Source of the DNA: Antedon mediterranea
Lineage: Eukaryota; Echinodermata; Crinoidea; Comatulida; Antedonidae
Assembly: GCF_964355755.1 (NCBI RefSeq)
Contig: NC_092673.1
Location: 23,937,001 to 24,001,000, forward strand
Length of the DNA stretch: 64,000 nucleotides
Reading direction: 5' to 3'
Of the stretch, positions 23,301-31,890 are shown piece after piece. Made by a program: the position numbers and the translations under genes. A model generated the notes under the pieces. That model was not told the origin of the DNA. It did no database searches and saw only the letters and a program-made list of their open reading frames with translations. The stretch's first letter is position 1. Every line of letters starts with the position of its first letter.

Positions 23301-25443
23301 AAATGATAATTGAAAAATGTCAATGAAAAATTAAGAAGAAAGCATTAGAGTAATCCTTTCGTCCTTTAATGTGCAATACCACTCGATGTAGGAAATCATT
23401 TGTCCACAACTCTATTCATGTTTCCAACACAACATTCCAAAGATAGTTTGTTTACTTGTTTACTACTGACTGTATATAGTTTTAATGTATTGTATTGATA
23501 TTTTTAATGTTGTATGTGTTTTTAAGCATCAAGGAAAACCAATTTCATGTTCGCCTTGTTGTGTTCATGACAATAAAGATTATCTTATCTTGAAAGTTTA
23601 AGAATAGAAGACACACATTTTAAACTAGAAAGAACGGCACTCCGAGAGTTCATATCTCCGCCTAAAGTATAATTTCCCTAAACAATTATGATTTTCCCCA
23701 ATTTTTTTTTTTTTTTTAAATGTTTGTGTCTTTAGTGCAAAGTGTGATTAGGCTAATTTCACTACAACCTTTATGAATGTTAGTTTTGGTAATGGTTATG
23801 TATCCAGCCTTACACAGTTGAGGTCCCCAGTTCAATCCTATTATTTTTTTATTATTAATATTATTTTATATTATTTATATTATTATAATACAGTATATTT
23901 TAATTTCATTGACTATGACTACGTTAAGACTGCTCCATACTAGATTGCAGGCTTTGAAAATTGTCTCCTATCTTTTAACACTAGCAGGTCTGAAAATAAT
24001 AGTAAGTGATCCAGAATTGGGATCCTGGTCTGGATTGCTTCCAAAAGGTTCTTATGATGAATGATATAACCTGTGAATGAATTTACATGAGTGATCAATA
24101 CTCATACAGTAGTCAATACTTGACACACTGTTTAAAATAAAAAATACACCATTTTAAAGCTACACATACACCGGATTTTACCATGGTACAGTACCATTCA
24201 AAAAGAAAAAAAAACCATTTATATTGTATTATTTTATATTACTCAATTACTGTACTGTAAAGAATGTGGACATGGCACCCATTCTAGACTTTAACAAAAT
24301 CTCTTATCTACGTTGCATCTTAAAATGTTATTGTTTAGAAGGAAATTATATGATTGCAAGAGTATGGAGTAAAATAATGAGATTGGTTCAACAGGAAGTG
24401 GCTTAACAAGCTGAATTTGTTCAGGATGGGTCTGAATGGTAGGTTACAAATCTGATTAGACTGTTTAAAACTTCATTGTAAGACCATAACAACTGTAGTG
24501 TCATGGTTATGTATAATTTTTAGCACTAAAATAAGTCAAAACTTTGTTCATTATCTCCTCCAATACTTGTGTTTTTTAGCTTCTTGGTCACTTTTTTTGG
24601 TAAACTTCGTAACTCTCTGCAATTCTCTCTATGTCACATAAAGGTCATCGCAATCGGTGACAGCATATAAACAACAATAACAAAATGGTGACCTGTCTAT
24701 TGGATGGGTTTACCGTATTTATTAATATTCAAACAATATCATGGGAAGTACTGTAAATAAATTGATATACATACAGTAGAATCCCTCCCTCAGGACCTCC
24801 ATATACAGTAGGACAGTTTGAGGTGTGATATGTGGCCAACCCCTTTTTATTTTTGTTTGGTTCTGAAAATATCATCTTACTATAGGTTATTCTAAAACAG
24901 ATTAAAAATAGACTATACAAATACCTGTTGAAAATTCAATTGTGTAAACTTATCAGCAACCCTTAAAAGTTCTTTACAGGAATGAGTATCTGCAAATGCC
25001 CTAATTCCAAGACAGTTTGATGGGTCTAGCTGCCGTTTCAAAAACTCGCAGCATGCCTCCTGAATTTCTCCTAACTGTAATAAGCAGGCAGCTGGTAACA
25101 GAGTCTGAACGTTACTCTCTTCCACCGTAACGACCGATGTGTACGCAAAATCAATCAACTGTTCCATAGCACGTTCATCTATGTCTCTAATCGTTACCTC
25201 TGTTTGTCTGCTCTCTGCAAGTTCGCCTGTGAACATTGCACGGAAATAAGGACTACAGGCGGATAAAACAATTCGGTGGGCAAATATTTTTGTATCGGCA
25301 ACAACAATGACGACGTCGCAAAGTTCCCTGTGTTTGCGTAACACGCTTATCATCTCCATGGTCTCTCGAGGGTGCTTTTCAGAATTGTAAACATATCGAG
25401 CCGGTTGCGGAGGTGTGTCAAAAACTTGGTGAACTCCTGCCAT
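11203..25443 (-). CDS. KLHL20: KLHL20 orthologue: BTB-Kelch adaptor of a CUL3 ubiquitin ligase
   Basis: Eight coding exons, 5' to 3': 25443-24925, 23218-23060, 22298-22088, 21667-21484, 21299-21156, 20839-20706, 12077-11869, 11397-11203. They sum to 1755 bp with every phase matching, giving 584 aa; human KLHL20 is about 609. BTB is about residues 32-132 ([24 protein letters not shown]), BACK about 137-240, then a conserved linker [19 protein letters not shown] and six Kelch repeats with GG doublets, each ending in R/VxY...W. Known role of the family: the BTB binds CUL3 and the Kelch propeller binds substrates such as DAPK1 and PML for ubiquitination. ATG 25443 is chosen because an acceptor AG lies 5 nt upstream and the frame starts there. 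The N-terminus is shorter than human. I saw no lesions; identity to vertebrate KLHL20 is very high by eye. Confidence 0.95.
11869..12077 (-). CDS. KLHL20: KLHL20 coding exon 7 (Kelch 4-5)
   Basis: 209 bp, phase 1 in and phase 0 out. It encodes [20 protein letters not shown] and [15 protein letters not shown] through NSRRSG. The donor is GTAGGA. Confidence 0.93.
12165..12508. mobile_element. MITE with TTAAAG termini
   Basis: The left end TTAAAGATATATTGTCCCCC and right end GGGGGACAATACATCTTTAA form inverted repeats. A short palindrome TTGTCTGTCAGACAA sits near the centre. About 344 bp in KLHL20 intron 6, with no coding sequence. Confidence 0.75.
13890..14070. repeat. Imperfect palindromic repeat
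   Basis: GTGTGTTATTAAACAAATAA and following bases reappear inverted near 14020-14045 (CATTCATTATTTGTATAATA). The same ACAAATAATGAATGT core occurs at 20905 and 21045, so it belongs to a dispersed family. Confidence 0.55.
15034..17692. repeat. 82-bp satellite array, about 32 copies, tRNA-like unit
   Basis: A unit of exactly 82 bp starting about GCCTCGACGCAAGTTGGTGG repeats head to tail. Most units differ at only a few sites; edge units near 15034 and 17600-17690 are the most divergent, and one unit at 16612-16628 has a deletion. Because 82 is not a multiple of 3, every copy opens a new overlapping 74-codon frame; these frames are artefacts. Each unit has a Pol III A-box-like TGGTCTAGTTATGAA and, about 43 nt on, a B-box-like GGTTGGAGC, close to tRNA spacing. 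It lies in intron 6 of KLHL20, antisense to that gene. Confidence 0.93.
17700..18660. repeat. Degenerate long-period repeats next to the satellite
   Basis: Loose copies of a segment with CCGGTAGAAGATGG, AAATTATTTGTCC and GATCACGTAAT occur near 17705, 18255, 18349, 18527 and 18630. Spacing is irregular (about 80-550 bp). No gene was seen; the open frames of 60-70 codons look like chance. Confidence 0.4.
19378..19500 (+). mobile_element. Short retroelement 3' tail inserted in a MITE
   Basis: About 120 bp ending GGAAATAAATG...TTTTGAATTGAATTTTGAA. Similar AAATAAA-TTGAATTGAA tails end segments near 9175 and 22050, suggesting target-primed retroelements. The family is not identified. Confidence 0.5.
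19511..20643. mobile_element. Nonautonomous hAT-type DNA transposon
   Basis: The termini are inverted repeats of about 43 bp with few mismatches, starting CAAAGAT and containing the inner palindrome GCGCCAC(G)TAGTGGCGC. The element is flanked by a perfect 8-bp direct repeat GTGTAGAC at 19503-19510 and 20644-20651. An 8-bp target duplication and CA..TG ends are typical of the hAT superfamily. Further inverted similarity extends inward (GGCAGCCATTCCGGCAAGC near 19580, and inverted near 20550). It encodes no transposase; a 65-codon minus frame at 20025-20222 is unassigned. Confidence 0.85.
20706..20839 (-). CDS. KLHL20: KLHL20 coding exon 6 (Kelch 3)
   Basis: 134 bp, phase 2 in and phase 1 out. 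It encodes [19 protein letters not shown] and [11 protein letters not shown]. The next intron is 8.6 kb and carries the tRNA-like satellite and the hAT-type element. Confidence 0.94.
20890..21155. repeat. Diverged direct duplication in KLHL20 intron 5
   Basis: Segments at about 20890-21000 and 21028-21155 share TTGCACATTCATTATTTG, AAAGCCTAAATTTGTAAAT and AAAGAATGTATACATATGAA. The second copy runs up to the donor of exon 5. Confidence 0.75.
21156..21299 (-). CDS. KLHL20: KLHL20 coding exon 5 (Kelch 2)
   Basis: 144 bp, phase 2 on both sides. It encodes the [18 protein letters not shown] and [13 protein letters not shown] repeat. Its donor abuts one copy of a diverged intronic duplication. Confidence 0.94.
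21484..21667 (-). CDS. KLHL20: KLHL20 coding exon 4 (Kelch 1)
   Basis: 184 bp, phase 1 in and phase 2 out. It encodes [18 protein letters not shown] through [11 protein letters not shown] plus two bases of an Arg codon. Confidence 0.94.
21775..22055 (+). mobile_element. Retroelement 3' end fragment
   Basis: Relatively GC-rich sequence (ATCTAGGGCCCCAGAGCATA) followed by a T-rich stretch and a terminal GAAATAAAGTTGAATTGAA. It looks like a 5'-truncated non-LTR element inserted in KLHL20 intron 3. Confidence 0.45.
22088..22298 (-). CDS. KLHL20: KLHL20 coding exon 3 (BACK end, linker)
   Basis: 211 bp, leaves phase 1. It encodes [19 protein letters not shown] through [11 protein letters not shown]. 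The last Ala codon and one base precede donor GTAATG. Confidence 0.94.
22600..22800 (+). pseudogene. LINE reverse-transcriptase C-terminal remnant
   Basis: Reading from 22616 the frame gives a segment like [15 protein letters not shown], an in-frame TAG, then [17 protein letters not shown]. This resembles the conserved (R)xEAFExxC-RRMLKI region near the end of many non-LTR retrotransposon polyproteins. The stop and the short length show it is dead. It sits in intron 2 of KLHL20, opposite to the gene. Confidence 0.55.
22822..22878. repeat. Three tandem 18-bp units
   Basis: AATAAACAAGGGATTATC occurs three times in a row, identical in each copy. A very young local expansion beside a LINE remnant. 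Confidence 0.9.
22908..23046. mobile_element. Family-1 MITE beside a KLHL20 splice donor
   Basis: CTACACTATCAAACTAGG and GTTTGATAGTGTAG ends with a CCCAAATATGG core. The right end lies about 13 nt from the GT of KLHL20 exon 2 (23059-23058). Confidence 0.85.
23060..23218 (-). CDS. KLHL20: KLHL20 coding exon 2 (BACK)
   Basis: 159 bp, phase 0 at both ends. It encodes [15 protein letters not shown] through [10 protein letters not shown] family-1 MITE ends about 13 nt beyond its donor. Confidence 0.93.
24925..25443 (-). CDS. KLHL20: KLHL20 coding exon 1 (BTB and start of BACK)
   Basis: 519 bp, 173 codons, phase 0 end. Acceptor TTTTATAG sits just before the 5-nt leader and ATG; donor GTATTT at 24924. 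It encodes [16 protein letters not shown] through KFTQLNFQQ. Confidence 0.95.
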
Positions 25444-25799
25444 TTTTACTATAAAATAAAAATATTGGAATTTAACGTAAAAGGTCTTATATTATGCTGA
25501 ATCAGTATGGTACTAGAGTAGGTCTGTTTAAAACAAAAATACAGTCATTGCATTGCCACTTTTAAAACAGGAAATTTTGATGCTCAATTAACAAATTAAA
25601 GCAAGTCATGCTGTTTTGATAATTTGAAAAATGACTGTACATATCATATGCTATACAGTACTGTATCAAAAAGTAATTGTAAAAAAAGGAAATTTTGGCA
25701 TATATTTGTTTGGTGTGATTTAAAAAATAGTTAATTACTATTAGTATTAATATACTAGGCTAAAGTAGTATCAATCAAATCAGCAAGTAGGTATAGCCT

Positions 25800-26260
25800 A
25801 CAGTATTTATTATTGATTATAGAAAAATTGATGTAAAGTTTTATTTATTTAGGCCTAGTTAGGCCTGGGCCTAAAAAATATTTCCGGCCTACTAGCCTAG
25901 TAGGCCTAGTAGTGTACAGTGTCAGTAGATCTAGGCCTAGCCTATGCCCTAGAGTTTAGTAAATAAAATATTAATTAGGGGGGCCTAGCTAGGCCTACTA
26001 GCCCTTGGCTAGGCCTAGAGTATATAGTAATCTACTAGAATATATATACAACTGTGTAGTTATCATCCTCATGTGAGTAGGCCTAGGCTAGACCATTAGG
26101 CCTACTAGGCTAGCACAGCATTGTGTAGGCTTAGCCTAGTAGGTGTTATTCCAGCCTAGCCTAGATAGCTAGCCTATACTATATGCCAGCTAGGCCTACT
26201 GGAGGCCTAGCTAGGCTAGGCTAGGCCTAGGCCTCCTAGCCTAGGAGGCCGCCGCGCTAG
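25800..26260. repeat. TAGGCCTA-dense block
   Basis: Repeated, irregularly spaced TAGGCCTA, CTAGGCCTAG and GCCTAGC words, mostly palindromic, dominate this stretch. It falls in the first (5'UTR) intron of KLHL20. Single copies of TAGGCCTA occur elsewhere in the window (for example 2050, 2100, 4668), but nowhere at this density. Confidence 0.8.
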
Positions 26261-26359
26261 CTAACCTTTTTACAACCAATTTATTATATCATTTAGTGAA
26301 TGAATTTTAAATAAAATGACAACAATACTTATAATAAAACTAACTGATTCTTTACTTAC

Positions 26360-26760
26360 GGTTTAATAGTCGAAATATATCTTCTAACCTGTTGTTTTAG
26401 CTCGGTTATTTAAGGAAGTTTGTTTACATTTTTCTTCGAGCAAAAGATGGCTGCCTAAAATTGTACATGAAGACTATTTTTAAACCAATTTGTTCTAATT
26501 TAAATTATAAATAAAAATTCGTTTTCATATTAGGATTAAAAAACTAAAATAATTATTAAGTATTTAAAAAGACATATGAGATTTTTTATTAAAAATAATT
26601 TTTTTTGTTCATGTTATGTAACAATACATAGGCCTAGGGTCAAATTTGAAAAGGTCAATTTTCATGGAAACCACTGTAATCAAAACAACTTTTACATTTC
26701 TGTCAATTTTTCAACGTTATATACCTGTTTTAAATCGTATACATTCGATAAGTTAACTAT
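26360..26760. promoter_or_regulatory. Putative bidirectional promoter of KLHL20 and ANKRD45
   Basis: On the minus strand, ACTATTAAACC is followed by the strong donor GTAAGTAA at 26359, marking the 3' end of a non-coding KLHL20 first exon whose acceptor is at 25449-25450. ANKRD45 starts at 26759 on the other strand. The span between holds AAGATGGCTGCC (about 26444-26455), resembling a YY1-type element often found near start sites. Transcription start sites cannot be fixed from sequence alone. Confidence 0.6.
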
Positions 26761-27134
26761 GACAGGAACGACTGAAGAGACACCCCCGTCTCGAAAATCA
26801 TCATCAAATCATAAAAATATTATTTTTCGTTGCATTTCGACAGGAGATTTTGCCAGGTTGCAAGAATGCTTCACAAATGAAGCTGACCCATATTTTGATC
26901 GGGTTCAGGACCTGGTGAACAAATTTGAAGATGGGACAACACCAATTGAACTGGCATGCATAAGTGGGGATGAGAATATCGTTAGGTTTTTGATGGAAAG
27001 GGGATCTAATACAAATTTTCGTAATAAAAAATCTGGAAAGTCAGCCCTTGATATGTCTTGTATTTTAGGAAGAGAGGAGATTGTGAAGGCTCTTCTTGAG
27101 AAGGGAGCCGAATGTGATATGGCATCAAAGAGAG
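26759..27134 (+). CDS. ANKRD45: ANKRD45 exon 1
   Basis: 376 bp, leaves phase 1 before donor GTATTG. It encodes MTGTTEETPPSRK through CDMASKR and the first two ankyrin repeats. Confidence 0.88.
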
Positions 27135-29374
27135 GTATTGACTATTGTTGATTACCGGTACTAGCCTAGGCCTATACAATACTGCTAAAGCCATAGTAAA
27201 ACATGACCAAATTTGTACAACGTTAATAATACTCAGTATGTGAACACATTTGCATGTGTGGTGACAGAGCAGAGTGTAGCATGGCATGCTGCATATGGCA
27301 TGTAGCATGCACGTTGTCACAGTAAGTGCAGTGTGCATGTTACAGTTCTGCCACAGACAGTGTAGCATGCATTCTAGGAGGTGCAGTACAAAAATAAAGG
27401 GGAAATGTACAATGGAGAGGCTGTAGACCCAACAAACTAAATTTTTTTCTAAATTATTTATACCTGTTTTCTTTATTCTAGGGTACACAGCACTGCATCA
27501 TGCTGCTGCTTGGGGTAGAATAGAATGCTTAAAGATACTAGTGGATTTTGGTGCAATTTTATCTGTTGTTACCACCCATGGAGAGAAAGCGAGAGATGTA
27601 GCACTTCGATATAAGCATGTTGAATGTGCTTACTACCTTGATTTGTCGGGTAAATCTTCATCATAATACTATATTGATATCTGCAATGCATAGTTTATCA
27701 TGCATACACAGTTTCATAAGAAATTCCCTTTTTCATTGGTCACTTTCAGCAGAAAAATGTGCACAGACTGTAGACTAATGTTAAGTTTTGACTTTCTAAC
27801 TAATTTATTAAGCTCTGTCAAACTTTATGACAGAAAAAAAAAGTTGATGTGCCCATATTTTGGCCATGATGAATGGTGTCCATCCCACTTTTGTTGTCAA
27901 ACTAGTTTGATAGTGTAGACAGAGCTTCACAATATCATTTCAATAACTGAGCACCATTTAATACTAATAAGCTAATACTTAATAATATCAGTTTTTGTTT
28001 TGGTCTAATTAGAATCTGACAGCATTTGAACCCAGGACACTGGGATTGGTAGCCAAGCATCTTAACCACCAAGCTACAGGGTTATATTGTACTGTATGTT
28101 TATCCAGGTCACTTAAAGCGGTGTCTACTCTTAACATTTAAAAAGGAATAATGTTTGTTTTACAGAAGCAAAACGAGCTTTATTAGCTGTCATCAGAAAT
28201 ATGAAAGACACAGTTGAAGATCCGCAGAAACTTCAAGGAAAATTAAGCAAAGATGAAAAGGTTTATTTATAAATAATTAATAGAGATAATATAGAATATC
28301 AAACTGTATTATGTGACAAAAAAATGTGATGTGCCCATATGGACAGGATGATGTCATACCACTACCATATTTGGCCATATTACTACCATATTTGGCCATA
28401 TTACACTTTTTTTGTCAAACTAGTTTGATAGTGTAGACAGATCTGTAGAGAGATGGAATACTAGTATAGGAGTAAATGAGTCAGACTTGAGTTGGAGACT
28501 GTCTGGTGTTTGTTTGCAAAGCCACAAGTTTGAGACCTTGTGGTGTTGGGATGTTCAGTACATTTTGTAAGCTGTCACATGACAAGAACCATGTAATATT
28601 TAGATAAAACACAATCTAACCAACCAAATTTACTACTTGTTCTTATTTGTATCATACTGTATTGCTTACAGATGACTGCTATAAACCTATGTAGTGAAAG
28701 GCAGGAATGGCTTGAGACGGTGGATAAACCATCCGTTGAAGCTATCATGAAAAATAGGGAAAGCTTAATAGAAGCATTGGAACCAATAAAACAAAAACTT
28801 CAAGAACCTGGTAAGCCAAACACATTGATACAATTGCATGCCAATATTCATGATTTAACTGTAAGTATCCCAAGTACTAAAACTAGTATCTGAATGAATG
28901 CTAAATAAACTTGTAACACTGAGTTTTAGTTCTACATGGCCACCATGCAAGTGAATTAACCAATCACAAGCGACAGTTTGGATGATCCGTCATGTTGTGA
29001 CTGGTCAAATTACCTTTCGTTTCGTTTCGTTTATTTATTTTTTCCACTCACTTATATATATATATATATATCATTTACATTTATATAACATATATTAAAT
29101 GTGGGTGGATGGAAGTCACAGTAAGTTCACTGAACTTTAAGTCGTGACTCCCGTATGCCTAAGTATACTAACATTGCTACAGAGTAGACTAAAATATGAA
29201 TATATGATTGACCTTTGGCTTGCTTATATCTTTTTGTGACATCCAAGAGGGAACCAAGCTTTACCCTGTATCTGGTTCTATTATATTTTTATTGCATATG
29301 TTTAAGTAAATTGTTATTTGTAATTTCATTTTCAGCTCCTGAAAAGCCCCACAGAAGATAAAACAGTTGACTAA
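26759..29374 (+). CDS. ANKRD45: ANKRD45 orthologue: small ankyrin-repeat protein
   Basis: Five exons: 26759-27134, 27482-27649, 28166-28260, 28672-28860, 29336-29374. They sum to 867 bp, 288 aa, all phases consistent; I recall human ANKRD45 as about 266-282 aa. Ankyrin repeats run from about residue 59 to 160: GTTPIELACISGDENIVRFL, GKSALDMSCILGREEIVKAL, GYTALHHAAAWGRIECLKIL and a partial fourth, EKARDVALRYKHVECAYYL. The C-terminus (KLSKDEK, ERQEWLETVDKPSVEAI) matches the vertebrate tail. The start is chosen at 26759 by homology, although the frame is open up to another ATG at 26576. The family is poorly characterised. Introns 2-4 carry MITEs and a tRNA-like remnant. ATTAAA at 29541 may serve polyadenylation. 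Confidence 0.9.
27482..27649 (+). CDS. ANKRD45: ANKRD45 exon 2
   Basis: 168 bp, phase 1 on both sides. It encodes the third ankyrin repeat and the partial fourth, ending YYLDLS. Donor GTAAAT at 27650. Confidence 0.9.
27810..27927. mobile_element. Family-1 MITE in ANKRD45 intron 2
   Basis: TAAGCTCTGTC and TTTGATAGTGTAGACAGAGC ends with the GATGTGCCCATATTTTGG core. Part of the left terminus is missing. Confidence 0.85.
28004..28082 (-). mobile_element. tRNA-like SINE head remnant
   Basis: On the minus strand TAGCTTGGTGGTTAAGATGC (A-box-like) is followed by GGGTTCAAATGC (B-box-like) at near-tRNA spacing. No intact cloverleaf or SINE body was seen. Confidence 0.5.
28166..28260 (+). CDS. ANKRD45: ANKRD45 exon 3
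   Basis: 95 bp, phase 1 in and 0 out. It encodes EAKRALLAVIRNMKDTVED and QKLQGKLSKDEK. The donor GTTTAT is weaker than the others. Confidence 0.88.
28296..28445. mobile_element. Family-1 MITE in ANKRD45 intron 3
   Basis: The element starts about 35 nt after the exon 3 donor. It has ATGTGATGTGCCCATATGGA, a doubled ACCATATTTGGCCATATTAC and the right end TTTGATAGTGTAGACAGA. Confidence 0.8.
28672..28860 (+). CDS. ANKRD45: ANKRD45 exon 4
   Basis: 189 bp, 63 codons, phase 0. Starts MTAINLCSERQEWLETV and ends HANIHDLT, before donor GTAAGT. Confidence 0.9.
28920..29268. mobile_element. Family-2 MITE split by an insertion, ANKRD45 intron 4
   Basis: The left part holds CAAGTGAATTAACCAATCAC and CAAGCGACAG; the right terminus AGAGGGAACCAAGCTT sits at about 29248-29265. 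Some 200 bp of unrelated sequence, including a (TA)n run near 29055, separates them. Confidence 0.55.
29336..29374 (+). CDS. ANKRD45: ANKRD45 exon 5 (stop)
   Basis: 39 bp: LLKSPTEDKTVD then TAA. The acceptor CATTTTCAG ends at 29335. Confidence 0.85.
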   Translation, partial: LLKSPTEDKTVD

Positions 29375-30398
29375 AGCAGAACACTGGAGTTGTCAGGAAT
29401 TTAATTGAACTGTATATATGAATTGAATTATTTGAATTTAACTGTATATGAATTGAACTGTTCAATGAATTGACCTGTATATGAATTGAACTGTATATAT
29501 TCAACCTTTCATAATACTAGTGTAACTTGTTTTAAAATGAATTAAATTGTACAATTTTGTTTTCTAAATTTGACTTAATTAGTCACCAATATAGATTATA
29601 CCAATCACCACCTACACACAAAAGTTAATCTTATTAGATACACCCACATACAAACCAGATAAACTGCATAATATCTATTCAGAATCATACTTCCGGGTGT
29701 GGTAGAATTTAGAGCTGGTTGTTCTATAAATAGAGCTGGGTTAGCTGGACTAAAAGATGAGAACATTTTTAGAAATTTTGCTTCAACATGCCCTACTTTG
29801 TTTGTATTAAAAGTTCTTATCATGTATTAGATACCACTTGCAAACAGACACCTCTTTGAAGCATTTTTTACTGTACAATTTTAATTTTTTACCTCCTGTT
29901 ATCCTGTAGCCAGTGAGGGTTTAAAGGAACCCCTTTTTCCTGAAGTGTCCTTTTCAAACTAGAGACCTGCAGTAGAATTGATAATAAATGGGGTTTTTTT
30001 GGGCCCCCCCCCCCCCCCACTTCTTGTAAAAATCTACTACATCAACTGCCCAAAAGTTTTCTTTTTAAACTGATATATTAAAAAGCATTGTATACAGTAG
30101 CAGTATAATGGTCTTTAACTGTTCTGTGTCAAATGAACAACGCAATTGTTTGCTGTTGGGTTGTAATTATCATGAATAATGTAAAACTTCAGATTTAATT
30201 TGATGAAAACCATCATAGCTGACGATACTAATTACCGTACATGGATAATTCATTTGAATCGGTAATTATGCTTGGATAATTCAGTATTTAAATCAACGTT
30301 ATGCAAACATTTCAGACTAAATACATTTCTGTTGTTATTATTGGAGTGTTAGTACTTTATATATTTTACACTATATATACTCTTATCTTAATAAACTA

Positions 30399-30494
30399 AA
30401 GCTCGGTCTACACAATGTTATGTAACAACAAAATGTGATGTGCCCATATGTGGACACGATGTCGTCATATCACTACCATATTTGGGCATATCAC
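30399..30494. mobile_element. Family-1 MITE, right end missing
   Basis: AAAGCTCGGTCTACACAATG, AATGTGATGTGCCCATATG and ACTACCATATTTGGGCATAT are present; the terminal GATAGTGTAGACAGAGC is absent. Confidence 0.75.
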
Positions 30495-31748
30495 AACAGA
30501 ACACCAGGACAACCCCACACCTTACTCTTCCTAAAGATGAACTGGGTTCACAAGCCAGAAGTACACATTGTTCTTATCTGAGAGGACTATGATCTGAAGA
30601 GCCTTAAACATGTACCGATTTAATAGTTATGGATCGTGGTAACCCTGACTCAACCACTCGAAACAAAAATTCAATAATACTGTAACAGAAAAACACAAAA
30701 GACACAAGACATAAGAAAACTAAAAAAGCATTTTACAATTATCGTTTTTATTTCATACTTCAGTGCCATAACCTTAACAGCCCTGAATATAAATAGAAAA
30801 GTACATTTGTATGCACCATATTTTAGTATTAATTTATTAAACATGCGCAAAGCTGAAACTAGAGGATTCTAAAGTTTTAATTAATATAGACAGTATAATA
30901 CTGAATAAAATAAATATTTTAAGAGATAAATATAAGAATATGTGATTATTTTGTTTAAATCAGATATTTAAACAAAAGAAAAAAGATTCTAACCCATGCT
31001 CTTGAGTGAAGATTTACATGGTGGACAACAGAAAAACAGTACAATATAAAAATAGCATAATACACATTAAAAAATAATAGTATTTTAAGCATACAAATGG
31101 CAATAGGAATCATAACATGACGGTGGAACCTCTATTTTGAGAATTCTGTATCTTTGGAACTCAACAATCTTTATAGAGGTGTCTCAAGGAGAGGTTGTAC
31201 TGTATTACTAAAATACTGTTGTTTCCAAGACATTGTAATGAACACTTGTATTCATAGAATATATTGATCACATGACAAAAGGTTTTTTTTCTTATATATT
31301 CAGACATCACATCAAGATTTTTACGACCATAAAAAACATCGGCCTACATAAAATAAGAAAGTTTAATTTTGGAATCACATTAAAAAATGTGTTAAGCTCT
31401 TTAAAGTCGGATGTCCACCAACAAATAAAACTTTGAATATTTCATGTTTTAATCAAGTTATTCCGTTTGGCGATAATTTAACACAAAAAAAAACAATTTT
31501 GCTATTAATAAAAAGACAAAATAAACATTTAACCAGAAACCATTAGTCTCCTGGTCGGCTATTTTGTCTTAATATTTTTTTGTTGTAAATAACTATTATT
31601 TGACAATATAAATTGATTAGTTTCACATTCTTTTATTGAAATCATACAAATCATTATGGGGTCCCATAAAAAATAGCACTATGTTAAAGTATACATGTTC
31701 TTTTACACTGTCAAAATGGTACATAGGTCTCGTAACATTAACAAACCA

Positions 31749-31890
31749 TAATGTTTGGATCCCACTTGAACGCAACAAAAACACCATAATTTGACCAATC
31801 CTGACGTGATGTATCATTCAAACTTCTGCTTGTGATTGGTCAACTTACTTGCGTTAAGCCACGTTACATTGCATCCAAGTGGGATGATGA
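31749..31890. mobile_element. Family-2 MITE, diverged
   Basis: TTTGGATCCCACTTGAACGC on the left, CATCCAAGTGGGATGATG on the right, with central CTTGTGATTGGTCAACTTAC. Confidence 0.65.

Noticed and set aside
26576-26758. N-terminal extension of ANKRD45 from ATG 26576
   Set aside because: In frame, but the 61 residues are low-complexity translated AT-rich sequence, and the family N-terminus fits the ATG at 26759 better.
27006-27488. 160-codon minus frame over ANKRD45 exon 1 and intron 1
   Set aside because: Partly antisense to a supported coding exon, with the rest in its intron and no recognisable motif.
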